DNA of 64,000 nt from Mycolicibacterium austroafricanum (GTDB lineage: Bacteria; Actinomycetota; Actinomycetes; Mycobacteriales; Mycobacteriaceae): the NCBI RefSeq assembly GCF_902705885.1, contig NZ_CACSIP010000023.1:123244-187243 (forward strand). Direction: 5' to 3'. A model generated the notes under the pieces. It was given only the letters and a program-made list of their open reading frames with translations, was not told the DNA's origin and did no database searches. Positions within the stretch are counted from its first letter, which is position 1; each line of letters begins with the position of its first letter. Positions 1 to 8,548 of this stretch are shown here, piece after piece. The position numbers were made by a program, and so were the translations under genes.

Positions 1-1
1 G

Positions 2-1108
2 CAGGTCGGCCCGATGCTGGACCAGGTCAACGCGCTTGTCGACAGCGTGCCCGAGCATCGAATCAGTGACCTTCTCGACGAATCGTTCAAAGCGTTCAAC
101 GGAGCCGGTTACGACTTGTCCTCGCTGATCGACTCGTCGTCGAAAGTGGCAGGCGATCTCAACAGTGTCGCCGATCGTGTCGGCACCCTCTTCGACGACA
201 GTCGCCCGCTCATTGAATCCCAAGCAGAAACGGCTGACTCGCTACGACTATGGACACGTAGCCTGGCCGGCGTCACCGAGCAGATAACCGACAACGACGC
301 CCAGATCCGCACTCTGCTCAGCGAGGCCCCGGGTGCCGCCGATCAAGCCACCAGCCTGCTTGAGCAGGTTCAGCCGACGCTGCCGATCCTGCTGGCGAAC
401 CTGACCACGGTCGGTCAGATCGGACTCACCTACAACAAGTCACTCGAGACACTGTTCGTCATAGTGCCGCCAGTCGTCGGCTACACCCAGGCAATCAACC
501 CCACGAATAACGCCACCGGACTGCCGATTGCGGTGTTCCGGGCATCGGCTTCCGACCCGCCGGCATGCACTGTCGGCTTTCTTCCGCCATCGGCCTGGCG
601 CAGTCCGGCCGACGAGACAGTTGTCGACACCCCCGACGGCCTGCACTGCAAGCTACCCCAGGATTCACCGCTCCTGGTGCGTGGGGCCCGAAACATTCCG
701 TGCATGGGCGTTCCCGGCAAGCGAGCACCAACTGTCGAAGAATGCTACAGCGACAAACCCTTTCAACCGTTAGCGATGCGACAACACGTCACAGGTCCCT
801 ACCCGATCGACCCCAACCTGGTGTCACAAGGTATCCCGGTGGACAGCCGTGTCGACCTCGACGAGCGGATCCACGCGCCCATTGAGGGCACGCCACTCCC
901 GCCTGAAGCCGCAACGGGCCCGCGGGAATCACCACCCGCCGTTCCCAATGCGTTCACACCCGGTGGCCCCGCAGTCGCGATTGCCCCCTATGATCCGCAG
1001 ACCGGTCGCTATGCCACACCCGACGGTCGGGTCCTGCAACAACACGATCTTGCCGCCGGCGCACCGAAAACCTGGCAGCAGATGCTGATCCCAGGAGGCG
1101 GCTTGTGA
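2..1108 (+). CDS. MceF-family protein, C-terminal part (cut by window edge)
   Basis: This is the C-terminal part of an Mce substrate-binding/tunnel protein of the last (F) class; its start and MlaD domain lie outside the window. Visible are the long helical region (about the first 150 residues), then the cysteine-containing tail with PPACTVGFLPPSAWRSPAD and RGARNIPCMGVPGKRAP. That tail lines up with the complete Mce1F at 50290-51855 (PPPCLTGFLPASEWRSPAD, RGARNYPCADVPGKRAA), and both proteins end in a W..ML.P motif. It is therefore the distal end of a second mce operon running in from the left. Mce proteins form periplasmic shuttles that move hydrophobic substrates to the YrbE permease. Which mce class this is cannot be told from the tail alone. 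Confidence 0.85.
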   Translation, partial: QVGPMLDQVNALVDSVPEHRISDLLDESFKAFNGAGYDLSSLIDSSSKVAGDLNSVADRVGTLFDDSRPLIESQAETADSLRLWTRSLAGVTEQITDNDAQIRTLLSEAPGAADQATSLLEQVQPTLPILLANLTTVGQIGLTYNKSLETLFVIVPPVVGYTQAINPTNNATGLPIAVFRASASDPPACTVGFLPPSAWRSPADETVVDTPDGLHCKLPQDSPLLVRGARNIPCMGVPGKRAPTVEECYSDKPFQPLAMRQHVTGPYPIDPNLVSQGIPVDSRVDLDERIHAPIEGTPLPPEAATGPRESPPAVPNAFTPGGPAVAIAPYDPQTGRYATPDGRVLQQHDLAAGAPKTWQQMLIPGGGL

Positions 1109-1608
1109 AGCGACACGCGTGCGCGGCCATCGCGAAGACGACCAGTGTGGCCCTGATGCTGATGCTCAGCGGCCTGTTGGCGGCCGCGCCGGCTCAAGCC
1201 GCGGACTGTGCCGAGCCGTTCACCGGGCGCTACACCGCATTTTCTGACGGCAAATGGGCCTCGAAACACTATTTGTTCCGCGAAGAGGTCAGCGTCACAG
1301 GGACGTGGACCGTGGATACTGACTGCCGCGACTATCTGTTCTGTACGGGCACCGTCGTCAGCGACCAGGGATGGACAGCGTCCGCAATGTGTAGGAGCGG
1401 CCTGTGGACCGTCACTCACGACGTACCGAACTGGGTGCCCTGTCCCGATGGGACCACGGCGACGGGCCAGCAGAAGTTCACCTTTTTCTCCGAGACCGAT
1501 CCACCGCGGTTCCGCGGCTGGGATAGGACGCTGGGTCCTAGTGGGGCATGCGGAACCAACAGGCACCTGATTATCGAAATGCCGTTCACATTAACGAAGA
1601 TCGAGTAG
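1105..1608 (+). CDS. Secreted mce-operon-associated protein
   Basis: A 167-residue protein with an N-terminal signal peptide: positive KRH, hydrophobic core LMLMLSGLLAAA, then an APAQAA-type cleavage region near residues 28-33. The mature part is rich in cysteine and tryptophan. It starts at a GTG that shares four bases with the mceF stop (GTGA), so it is translationally coupled to and ends the mce operon. Small exported proteins of this kind often follow mce gene sets in actinobacteria; their function is not known to me. Export is inferred from the signal peptide only. Confidence 0.8.
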   Translation: MKRHACAAIAKTTSVALMLMLSGLLAAAPAQAADCAEPFTGRYTAFSDGKWASKHYLFREEVSVTGTWTVDTDCRDYLFCTGTVVSDQGWTASAMCRSGLWTVTHDVPNWVPCPDGTTATGQQKFTFFSETDPPRFRGWDRTLGPSGACGTNRHLIIEMPFTLTKIE

Positions 1609-1621
1609 CTGCGGTGCTCGG

Positions 1622-2872
1622 TCAGCTACCCCACGTCGGATCCGCAGCGCCTAGGATCACCGTGTCACGCGCCAGCGCGTGCGCAGCACGAGTTCCTGAA
1701 CTACGAACGATCGTCTCCGGCATCGCGATCAGATCGAGAACGCATCGCGCACGTATGTTGGACGTGCCGCCCACGAGGTTCATTTCACCGGCTTCTTCGC
1801 CTTCGGAAATCAAAGTCTTCAGGCGGCGAAGTTGATCCAAATACAGGTGCCCCAGATTCTGCGCCGTGGGCGGAGTCTGGCGCAACCAGGACAACATGAT
1901 CTTCACTTCGTCGCTGAACCGCTCGAGAGCGTTGATGTCGAGCCACAACAGGGCATCGAGCTTTTCCAGAGGGCTCGCCTTCGATTCGAGCACGTTATCC
2001 CAACCCGTCGCAATACGTTGACTGAAGTCCCCCATGACGGAGAGGAGAAGTTGATCTTTGGAGCCGATCCACTTGTACACCGTCGAAGTGGAAATACCGG
2101 CCGCAGAAGCGATGTCGCGAAGGGTGGTGCCCTCATAGCCGCGACGGGCGAATTCGGAGCGCACGATATTGCGGAGGTTGGTCGCATTGTCGTCCACCGA
2201 TGGCTCCTCGATCCACGTGGCCATCGTGAGGTCAGCGGCCGCCAGCGCGGGCGATCCGTCCAATGAACTGACAGCACTCGCATCTGCAGCAACTCCGTTG
2301 AGCAATATTCGAGCCTTCAGTGCGGGAACGCGGTTGTTGCCCGGGCCCGGGTGCAGCACCCCGGCCCCGACGTGCAGCATGCTTCTGCAGAGACGCTCAG
2401 CCAGACGACCGAGGTCTATGCCGGACCGGATATATCCGCTCTCGCGCCCGGTGCGCAGAAGCTCAAGCATCGCGGCGTCGATCGCCATGGGGGTTCGACC
2501 TGCGAGCTCGACAAGTTCTTCGGAGGCACCCGACGCCGGCTCGTACACGGTGAGAAGGAGCGCCGCTCGATGTTGGACGGCACACGCCGCGATGCGCGTA
2601 CCCAGAGAGACGATTTGGTCGGAGATAGGCGGGGGGGTTTGGCCGCCCGCCTCCTCGAGTGCGCGCTCTGCAAGCCGATCGAGGTCGGCCTGGTACCGCC
2701 TGACCAATTCGATGACGATCGCTTCTTTTGATTCGAAGTGATGGTAGAGACTTCCGCCAAGAACGCCGCATTTCTTGCCGATGTCATCCAGCGATACCCG
2801 AGATCCGTGCGAAGCGAACAGCGAAGCCGCCGCCTGAAGAATCTCTTCTCTCCGACTACCATCGCGAGCCAT
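1622..2872 (-). CDS. Tandem (two-domain) TetR-family regulator
   Basis: A 416-residue protein, about twice the usual TetR length, containing two complete TetR units. The first helix-turn-helix is around residues 26-52 (VSLDDIGKKCGVLGGSLYHHF). The second unit runs from about residue 230 to the end, with its helix-turn-helix around 250-275 (TLRDIASAAGISTSTVYKWI). The reading frame is continuous between them, so this looks like a real fusion or duplication rather than two genes. It converges on the mce-associated gene and is divergent from the P450 remnant and the catabolic cluster at 3387-8504, which it may control. A palindrome lies 53 bases upstream of the start codon (2925-2939). The ligand is unknown. 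Confidence 0.85.
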   Translation of the reverse strand: MARDGSRREEILQAAASLFASHGSRVSLDDIGKKCGVLGGSLYHHFESKEAIVIELVRRYQADLDRLAERALEEAGGQTPPPISDQIVSLGTRIAACAVQHRAALLLTVYEPASGASEELVELAGRTPMAIDAAMLELLRTGRESGYIRSGIDLGRLAERLCRSMLHVGAGVLHPGPGNNRVPALKARILLNGVAADASAVSSLDGSPALAAADLTMATWIEEPSVDDNATNLRNIVRSEFARRGYEGTTLRDIASAAGISTSTVYKWIGSKDQLLLSVMGDFSQRIATGWDNVLESKASPLEKLDALLWLDINALERFSDEVKIMLSWLRQTPPTAQNLGHLYLDQLRRLKTLISEGEEAGEMNLVGGTSNIRARCVLDLIAMPETIVRSSGTRAAHALARDTVILGAADPTWGS

Positions 2873-2924
2873 TAAAAACCTGCCTACCTGCGGTTTGTTG
2901 TTAACCGTTTCGACACCAATCCTA

Positions 2925-2939
2925 CTGTGCAGCGCACAG
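2925..2939. promoter_or_regulatory. Candidate TetR operator (palindrome)
   Basis: CTGTGC-AGC-GCACAG is a perfect 6-base inverted repeat with a 3-base centre. It sits in the divergent gap between the tandem TetR gene and the P450 remnant. The position suits autoregulation. A short palindrome can arise by chance in high-G+C DNA. Confidence 0.35.
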
Positions 2940-3009
2940 CCCCGGAAGAGGACCGATCCTTGGTCGTGTTGTTGCGAACAAATACTTGGTTACGGTACTC
3001 TTTTGCCTG

Positions 3010-3258
3010 ATGTTGAAGACATTCGACCCTACGGCACCCACGTTCGGTGCCGACAGGTCCGCGATTTTCCGCCAGCTTCGTGATCAGCACCAGGTGTTCC
3101 ATGACGAGCCGACTGACACCTACTTCCCGATCTGGTTCGATGACGTCTTCGAACCTGCAACCGAGGTAATCGGTCGGCTGCTCGGCGTTCCCGCGGACCG
3201 CCTCGAGACCTTCCGTCATCTCATCGACCAGTTGTCTCGTTCCGGGTCAACGCCGTGA
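3010..3258 (+). pseudogene. Cytochrome P450 remnant with internal deletion
   Basis: An 82-codon frame starting at ATG 3010 that looks like two pieces of a bacterial P450 joined together. The first about 40 residues match a P450 N-terminus (FDPTAPTFGADRSAIFRQLR, then a strand with IWFDDVF). The frame then jumps directly to the helix region EVIGRLLGVPADRLETFRHL, which in an intact P450 such as 7302-8504 lies about 100 residues further on. It stops soon after, so the I-helix, ExxR and haem-cysteine regions are absent. It cannot encode a working enzyme. The in-frame junction suggests deletion of the middle of an ancestral gene followed by loss of the 3' part. Confidence 0.65.
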
Positions 3259-3386
3259 AGAAGCGACGATGGCGGGAGCAGCGCAGACTTGTGCCGGGCT
3301 GACTCATTAGCCGGACATCGCAATGGCGACATTCATCTGCGCCGACACATCGGCGTCGGCAATCCTGCTTGGCCCGAAAGGAAGAC

Positions 3387-4835
3387 ATGCGGACCTACGA
3401 GAGATTGTTCATAGACGGCGACTGGGTCCTACCGGAGGAACCTTCGCGCCTCGATGTCGTCTCGCCGCACAGCACAGAAATCGTGGGAACCGCCCCTAAC
3501 GCCGGAAAGGCAGACGTAGCACGAGCCGTCGGCGCAGCGCGACGCGCTTTTGATGACGGCGAATGGCCACAATTGGCACCGGCCGAACGTGCCGCCCACC
3601 TCAAAGCTCTCGCGGCGGCATACGAGGCCCGGGTTGCCGAGATGGGCACACTGATCACAGAAGAGATGGGTTCACCGCTGTCCTTCAGCCACGCCGTACA
3701 GGCCTACGCCCCGGTACTTCTGATCAACAGCTTCGTCGACATCGCAAACGAATTTCCCTGGGAGCAAGGCCGTTCGGGCATGCTGGGGGAGACAGTCGTG
3801 CGACGCGAACCTGTCGGCGTCGTCGCCGCCATCGTGCCCTGGAACACCCCACAACTCACCGCACTGACCAAACTCGTCCCGGCGTTGCTATCAGGATGCA
3901 CGGTCGTGTTGAAGCCCGCGCCGCAGACACCGCTCGATGGGTTGCTCCTGGGTGAGATCATCGATGGGATCGGCCTGCCTAAAGGTGTCGTCAACATCGT
4001 CACCGGCGGTCGCGAGGCCGGCGAGGAGCTGGTGACCCATCCCGGCGTGGACAAAGTTGCCTTTACTGGATCCACTGACGCGGGTCGGCGCATCGCCGCC
4101 CTGTGTGGAGCGAACCTCAAGCGAGTCACTTTGGAGCTGGGAGGTAAGTCTGCGGCGATCATCCTCGATGACGCCGACTTGAGTGCCACTGTCGAAGGCC
4201 TTCGAATGGCGTCTTTCATGAACAGCGGCCAAACGTGCATAGCGCAGACCCGGATCCTCGCCTCGCGCAACAACTACGCGGCCGTGGTCGAGGCTATCGC
4301 CGACCTAGCCGCTTCCCTGAGGGTCGGCGATCCGATGGATGCACAGACCGAGGTGGGGCCCCTCGTCAGCCAGCAACAGCAACGTCGGGTGCAGGAGTAC
4401 ATCGACCTCGGACAGGATGAGGGTGCACGGATCGCCGCGGGCGGGTCCGCCATGCCCTGCGGGCTGGAGCGGGGCTGGTATGTGCGACCGACCGTATTCG
4501 CCAATGCCGACAACGGTATGCGGATCGCGCAGGAGGAGATCTTTGGCCCCGTCCTCACCGTGATTCCCTTCTCCGACAGCGAGGACGCCGTCCGAATCGC
4601 CAACGCCTCACGGTACGGTCTCGCCGGTTCAGTGTGGACCGGAGACGTCGAGCAGGGCATGGACATCGCCCGCCGCATCAGGGTCGGATCATTCGGCATC
4701 AACCAATACGCGCTCGACTTCGTGGCACCCGGTGGAGGATTCAAGGACAGCGGTATCGGGCGCGAGGGTGGCCGCGAGGGATTCGAGGCCTTCGTGGAGC
4801 CCAAATCCATACTGGCGAAGGAGCAAGCTCAGTGA
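3387..4835 (+). CDS. NAD(P)-dependent aldehyde dehydrogenase
   Basis: A 482-residue enzyme of the aldehyde dehydrogenase superfamily, which oxidises aldehydes to acids. The catalytic residues are present: Glu250 in LELGGKS and Cys284 in NSGQTC. The cofactor-site PWNTP and the FTGST and EEIFGPVLTV motifs are also seen. ATG 3387 was chosen because GAAAGGAAG lies just upstream; a TTG at 3369 would lengthen it by six residues. It overlaps the next aldehyde dehydrogenase by four bases (GTGA), so the two are co-translated. With the SDR and P450 downstream it probably handles aldehydes made by a P450/alcohol-dehydrogenase route. The substrate is not known. Confidence 0.92.
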   Translation: MRTYERLFIDGDWVLPEEPSRLDVVSPHSTEIVGTAPNAGKADVARAVGAARRAFDDGEWPQLAPAERAAHLKALAAAYEARVAEMGTLITEEMGSPLSFSHAVQAYAPVLLINSFVDIANEFPWEQGRSGMLGETVVRREPVGVVAAIVPWNTPQLTALTKLVPALLSGCTVVLKPAPQTPLDGLLLGEIIDGIGLPKGVVNIVTGGREAGEELVTHPGVDKVAFTGSTDAGRRIAALCGANLKRVTLELGGKSAAIILDDADLSATVEGLRMASFMNSGQTCIAQTRILASRNNYAAVVEAIADLAASLRVGDPMDAQTEVGPLVSQQQQRRVQEYIDLGQDEGARIAAGGSAMPCGLERGWYVRPTVFANADNGMRIAQEEIFGPVLTVIPFSDSEDAVRIANASRYGLAGSVWTGDVEQGMDIARRIRVGSFGINQYALDFVAPGGGFKDSGIGREGGREGFEAFVEPKSILAKEQAQ

Positions 4836-6286
4836 CGGTGCAATCAGTTCTGGAGGACATTCGGAACCGTCCGGGGTCCGGGGAGACCATCGCGGTCATC
4901 GATCCCGCCACCGAAGAGCAGATCACTGAGTTCAAAGACTGCGGAAGGGAAGCGGTCAACGATGCGGTTGCTCGTGCGGTGGCCTCGTATCAGGCTGGTG
5001 TGTGGGCCGATCTGCCCGGTCGTGCGCGAGCCAAGATCCTCTGGCGTATCGCCGATCTCATCGAGGAAAACGCGGAGGAGCTCGCTCAACTCGATTCGAT
5101 GAACACCGGGATGCCGCTGATGCAGGCGCGACTGAACGTGCCCACCGCAGCGGAATTCTTCCGGTACTACGCAGGCTGGTGCACCAAGGTCCACGGTGAG
5201 GCATACGCTGTGAAGACAAGTGGCATCGCCTCGGACACGTATGTCGATATGCACGCTTACACCCTGAAGGAACCTTACGGGGTCGTGGGACTGATCTTCC
5301 CGTGGAACGGCCCTGTCTTCAACGCCAGCGCCAAGCTCGCACCGGCACTTGCTGCTGGCTGCAGCAGCGTCGTCAAACCTGCCGAAGAGACCCCCCTGTC
5401 AGCACTCGTACTCGAGCGGATCATCGCCCAGGCGGGCGTTCCGGACGGTGTCGTCAACTTCGTCACCGGGTACGGCCACACCGCCGGCGCAGCGATCACC
5501 GCACATCCCGACGTCGAAAAAGTTGCGTTCACGGGGTCCACCGAAGTCGGCAAGGAGATCGTGCGGACATCGGCGGGCAACCTGAAGAAGGTCATGCTTG
5601 AACTCGGCGGCAAATCGCCGGTCATCATCTATGACGACGCCAGCCTCAAGAGAGCAATCGCGATGGCCGCGATGGGCATCTTCGTTCATTCGGGTCAGGG
5701 ATGTGTCTGTGGCTCACGAATCTTCGTGCAACGCGGAGTTTATGACCAAGTCGTCGAGGGCATCGCCGCAGTGGCGAACACGCTTCAACTCGGCGGACCG
5801 TCGGACAAAGATGCGGCGATTGGTCCTCTCATCAGTCAAAAACAGCTGACCCGTGTCATGGGTTACATCGACGAGGGTAAGGCAGGCGGCGCCGAGGTCG
5901 TCACCGGTGGACGCCGGCTCGATCGCAAAGGCTACTTCGTCCACCCGACCGTCCTCACAAACGTCGATACGAACCTCGATTTGTACCGTGACGAGATCTT
6001 CGGTCCTGTAGTGACCATCCTTGCGTTTGACGACGACGACGAGGCTGTCGAAATGGCCAACGACACGACCTATGGTCTGGCTGCGGCAATCTGGACGAAC
6101 AAGCTGAGTCGGGCACATCGACTAGCAAAGCGGCTGCAAGCGGGCACTGTGTCAGTCAACTCTCAACTCGTGTTCGATCACGCTGTGCCGTTCGGCGGCT
6201 ACAAGCAATCTGGCTGGGGACACGAGTTCGGCAAAGAAGGTATCGAGGCATACATGAAGACGAAAAGCGTATGGGCGCAGCTCTGA
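4832..6286 (+). CDS. NAD(P)-dependent aldehyde dehydrogenase (second copy)
   Basis: A 484-residue aldehyde dehydrogenase, clearly diverged from its upstream neighbour. Glu257 (LELGGKSPVII) and Cys291 (HSGQGCVCGSR) form the catalytic pair; a second cysteine follows two residues later. PWNGP, FTGSTEVG and DEIFGPVV motifs are intact. The GTG start at 4832 overlaps the previous stop by four bases; longer readings into the upstream gene are in the wrong frame for that gene. Two adjacent non-identical aldehyde dehydrogenases could act on different aldehydes of one pathway or form a mixed enzyme; the sequence does not decide. Confidence 0.92.
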   Translation: MTVQSVLEDIRNRPGSGETIAVIDPATEEQITEFKDCGREAVNDAVARAVASYQAGVWADLPGRARAKILWRIADLIEENAEELAQLDSMNTGMPLMQARLNVPTAAEFFRYYAGWCTKVHGEAYAVKTSGIASDTYVDMHAYTLKEPYGVVGLIFPWNGPVFNASAKLAPALAAGCSSVVKPAEETPLSALVLERIIAQAGVPDGVVNFVTGYGHTAGAAITAHPDVEKVAFTGSTEVGKEIVRTSAGNLKKVMLELGGKSPVIIYDDASLKRAIAMAAMGIFVHSGQGCVCGSRIFVQRGVYDQVVEGIAAVANTLQLGGPSDKDAAIGPLISQKQLTRVMGYIDEGKAGGAEVVTGGRRLDRKGYFVHPTVLTNVDTNLDLYRDEIFGPVVTILAFDDDDEAVEMANDTTYGLAAAIWTNKLSRAHRLAKRLQAGTVSVNSQLVFDHAVPFGGYKQSGWGHEFGKEGIEAYMKTKSVWAQL

Positions 6287-6335
6287 GCAAGAACTGACAG
6301 CCGTCATTGTCGAATGTCGAGCGCAAGGAGCACCA

Positions 6336-6401
6336 ATGAACCGGTTGAGCCATTCATCCCCCGGTCGCAGAGTCAACAACGTTCGCATCGAAACGCGCTG
6401 A
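6336..6401 (+). CDS. Possible 21-codon mini-ORF upstream of the SDR
   Basis: The 155-base gap between the second aldehyde dehydrogenase and the SDR contains an ATG at 6336 placed five bases after a strong AAGGAG ribosome site (6325-6330). The frame stops after 21 codons (MNRLSHSSPG... to a TGA at 6399-6401), 40 bases before the SDR start, which has its own AAGGAG. It could be a leader peptide or the remains of a gene. I recognise no protein family. The support is only the ribosome site. Confidence 0.3.
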   Translation: MNRLSHSSPGRRVNNVRIETR

Positions 6402-6441
6402 AGAGTGAATAAGTGACTGCCAAGACTACGAAGGAGAGCCA

Positions 6442-7278
6442 ATGATGGGCCGTGTTTCAGGCAAGGTCGCATTCGTCACCGGAGCCGCGCGCGGGCAGGG
6501 ACGCAGTCATGCCGTGCGGTTGGCGCAGGAAGGTGCCGACATCATCGCCGTCGATATCTGCCGCCCCTTCGCGGACTCGCCTGCCTCGCCGGCGACTCCC
6601 GAAGACCTTGCCGAGACCGCGAACCTCGTCAAGGCGCTGGATCGGCGCATCGTCACTGCCGAAGTCGACGTCCGCGACTATGAACTGCTGAAATCCGCCG
6701 TCGACAGCGGGGTCGAACAACTCGGTGGGCTCGATATCATCGTCGCCAACGCGGGCATCGGTACCGTCGGAACGCGGCTCGACCGGATGAAGGAAGACAC
6801 CTGGCAGGAGATGATCGATGTCAACCTGTCCGGGGTGTGGAAGTCGGTGAAGGCCGGCATTCCGCATATGGTGGCCGGCGGCCGCGGGGGCTCGATCATC
6901 CTGACCAGTTCGGTCGCGGGTCTGAAGGCCTACCCCCACACGGGCCATTATGTGGCGGCCAAACACGGCGTCGTCGGCCTGATGCGGACCTTCGCCGTTG
7001 AACTCGGTGCGCAATCCATCCGCGTCAACTCGGTACATCCGACGCATGTGAACACGCCGCTGTTGCTGAACGAGAAGACATTCCGGATCTTTCGGCCTGA
7101 CCTGGAGAACCCGGGTGCCGATGACATGGCCCCGATTTGTCAAACCTTCCACATGCTGCCCATCCCGTGGGTAACCGCCGAAGACATCAGCAACGCGGTC
7201 CTGTTCCTGGCGTCCGACGAGGCGCGGTACATCACCGGCGTGGCGCTACCCGTCGACGCAGGCAGTTGCCTGAAGTAA
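6442..7278 (+). CDS. Mycofactocin-type short-chain dehydrogenase/reductase
   Basis: A 278-residue SDR. The glycine motif TGAARGQG is at residues 13-20, followed by RSHAVRLAQEGADIIAVDIC, the extended signature typical of the mycofactocin-coupled SDR group (carveol-dehydrogenase-like). NAG, a catalytic Ser (SSVAG) and Y-x3-K (HYVAAKH) are present. Members hold their nicotinamide tightly and are thought to pass electrons to the peptide-derived cofactor mycofactocin rather than exchange free NAD. AAGGAG at 6431-6436 supports ATG 6442 or 6445. With the P450 immediately downstream and the aldehyde dehydrogenases upstream, it is the likely alcohol-to-aldehyde or alcohol-to-ketone step. Confidence 0.88.
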   Translation: MMGRVSGKVAFVTGAARGQGRSHAVRLAQEGADIIAVDICRPFADSPASPATPEDLAETANLVKALDRRIVTAEVDVRDYELLKSAVDSGVEQLGGLDIIVANAGIGTVGTRLDRMKEDTWQEMIDVNLSGVWKSVKAGIPHMVAGGRGGSIILTSSVAGLKAYPHTGHYVAAKHGVVGLMRTFAVELGAQSIRVNSVHPTHVNTPLLLNEKTFRIFRPDLENPGADDMAPICQTFHMLPIPWVTAEDISNAVLFLASDEARYITGVALPVDAGSCLK

Positions 7279-7301
7279 CCCTTCGAAAGGACTACTGCAC
7301 C

Positions 7302-8504
7302 ATGACCATTGCACCCGACACCGATGTCTACTACGACCCCTACGACATAAGCATCGTCCACGACCCCTACCCGGTCTACGCCCGGCTGCGGGACGAAGCG
7401 CCGGTCTACTACAACGAGCGCTACGACTTCTGGGCCATCTCGCGGCACGCGGATGTCGAGAAGGCGCTCAACGATTGGAAGACATTCTCCAACAGCCGGA
7501 GCGACATCCTCGAACTGGTGAAGTCGAAGTTCGACATGCCACCGGGCGTGTTGATGTTCCAGGACCCTCCTATGCATACGATGTTGCGGGGCCTGATGGG
7601 CCGGGTGTTCACGCCGCGTCGGATGGCCGAGATCGAAGACCAGATCCGACAGTACTGCGTGAAATGTCTCGACCCCCATGTGGGTTCTGACGGCTTCGAC
7701 ATCATCACCGAGTTGGCATCGATGATGCCGATGAGGGTCATCGGGATGTTGCTGGGCATTCCTGAACAGGACCAGATCGAGGTCCGCGACGCCAACGACG
7801 CGAACCTGCGCACCAAACCGGGGGCGCCGATGAAGGTCGTCGATCCGGACGCGATCGCCGACGGGCGGATCTACGCCGATTACGTCGACTGGCGATCAAA
7901 GAACCCGTCCGATGACCTGATGACCGCGCTGCTCAATGTCGAGTTCGAAGACGAGAACGGCGTGACTCGTAAGCTCAACCGCAAGGAGGTGCTGCACTAT
8001 ACGCAGGTCGTTGCGGGGGCGGGGAATGAGACGACCGGTCGACTGATCGGTTGGCTGGCGAAGGTCCTAGCCGAACATCCTGACCAGCGACGTCAGATCG
8101 CCGAAGACCGTAGTCTGCTGACCCGCGCGGTCGACGAAACGCTGCGTTTCGAACCTACGGGCCCGCACGTAGCCCGGTGGATGGCACAGGATCACCAGGC
8201 GTACGGCACCACCGTGCCTGCGGGCAGCGCCATGCTGCTGCTGTTCGGAGCCGCCAATCGTGATCCCCGCCGGTATCCGGATCCCGACACCTTCGATATC
8301 CACCGAGACAATGTCTCGCACATCACTTTTGGCAAGGGTGTGCATTACTGCCTCGGCGCCAACCTCGCTCGGCTGGAAGGTCGTGTCGCGCTCGACGAGC
8401 TGCTCAACCGCTGGCCTGAATGGGATATCGATTACAAGACAGCGAGATTGGCACCGACCTCGACTGTTCGCGGTTGGGAAGAGCTACGTCTAGTGCTTCC
8501 GTGA
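7302..8504 (+). CDS. Cytochrome P450 monooxygenase
   Basis: A 400-residue soluble bacterial P450. The oxygen-binding I-helix motif AGAGNETT is at residues 238-245, an ExxR-type helix follows (DETLRF), and the haem-thiolate cysteine is Cys350 in FGKGVHYCLGANLAR. The start is ATG 7302, with CGAAAGG (7284-7290) upstream. Such enzymes hydroxylate steroids, terpenes or fatty acids and need a ferredoxin and its reductase; neither is encoded nearby. The tight spacing to the SDR (23 bases) points to one transcript. The substrate is unknown. Confidence 0.93.
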   Translation: MTIAPDTDVYYDPYDISIVHDPYPVYARLRDEAPVYYNERYDFWAISRHADVEKALNDWKTFSNSRSDILELVKSKFDMPPGVLMFQDPPMHTMLRGLMGRVFTPRRMAEIEDQIRQYCVKCLDPHVGSDGFDIITELASMMPMRVIGMLLGIPEQDQIEVRDANDANLRTKPGAPMKVVDPDAIADGRIYADYVDWRSKNPSDDLMTALLNVEFEDENGVTRKLNRKEVLHYTQVVAGAGNETTGRLIGWLAKVLAEHPDQRRQIAEDRSLLTRAVDETLRFEPTGPHVARWMAQDHQAYGTTVPAGSAMLLLFGAANRDPRRYPDPDTFDIHRDNVSHITFGKGVHYCLGANLARLEGRVALDELLNRWPEWDIDYKTARLAPTSTVRGWEELRLVLP

Positions 8505-8548
8505 ACCAATCGAGTGACGTTGTGTTGCGAAGCCATTGGGGCGTGCAG

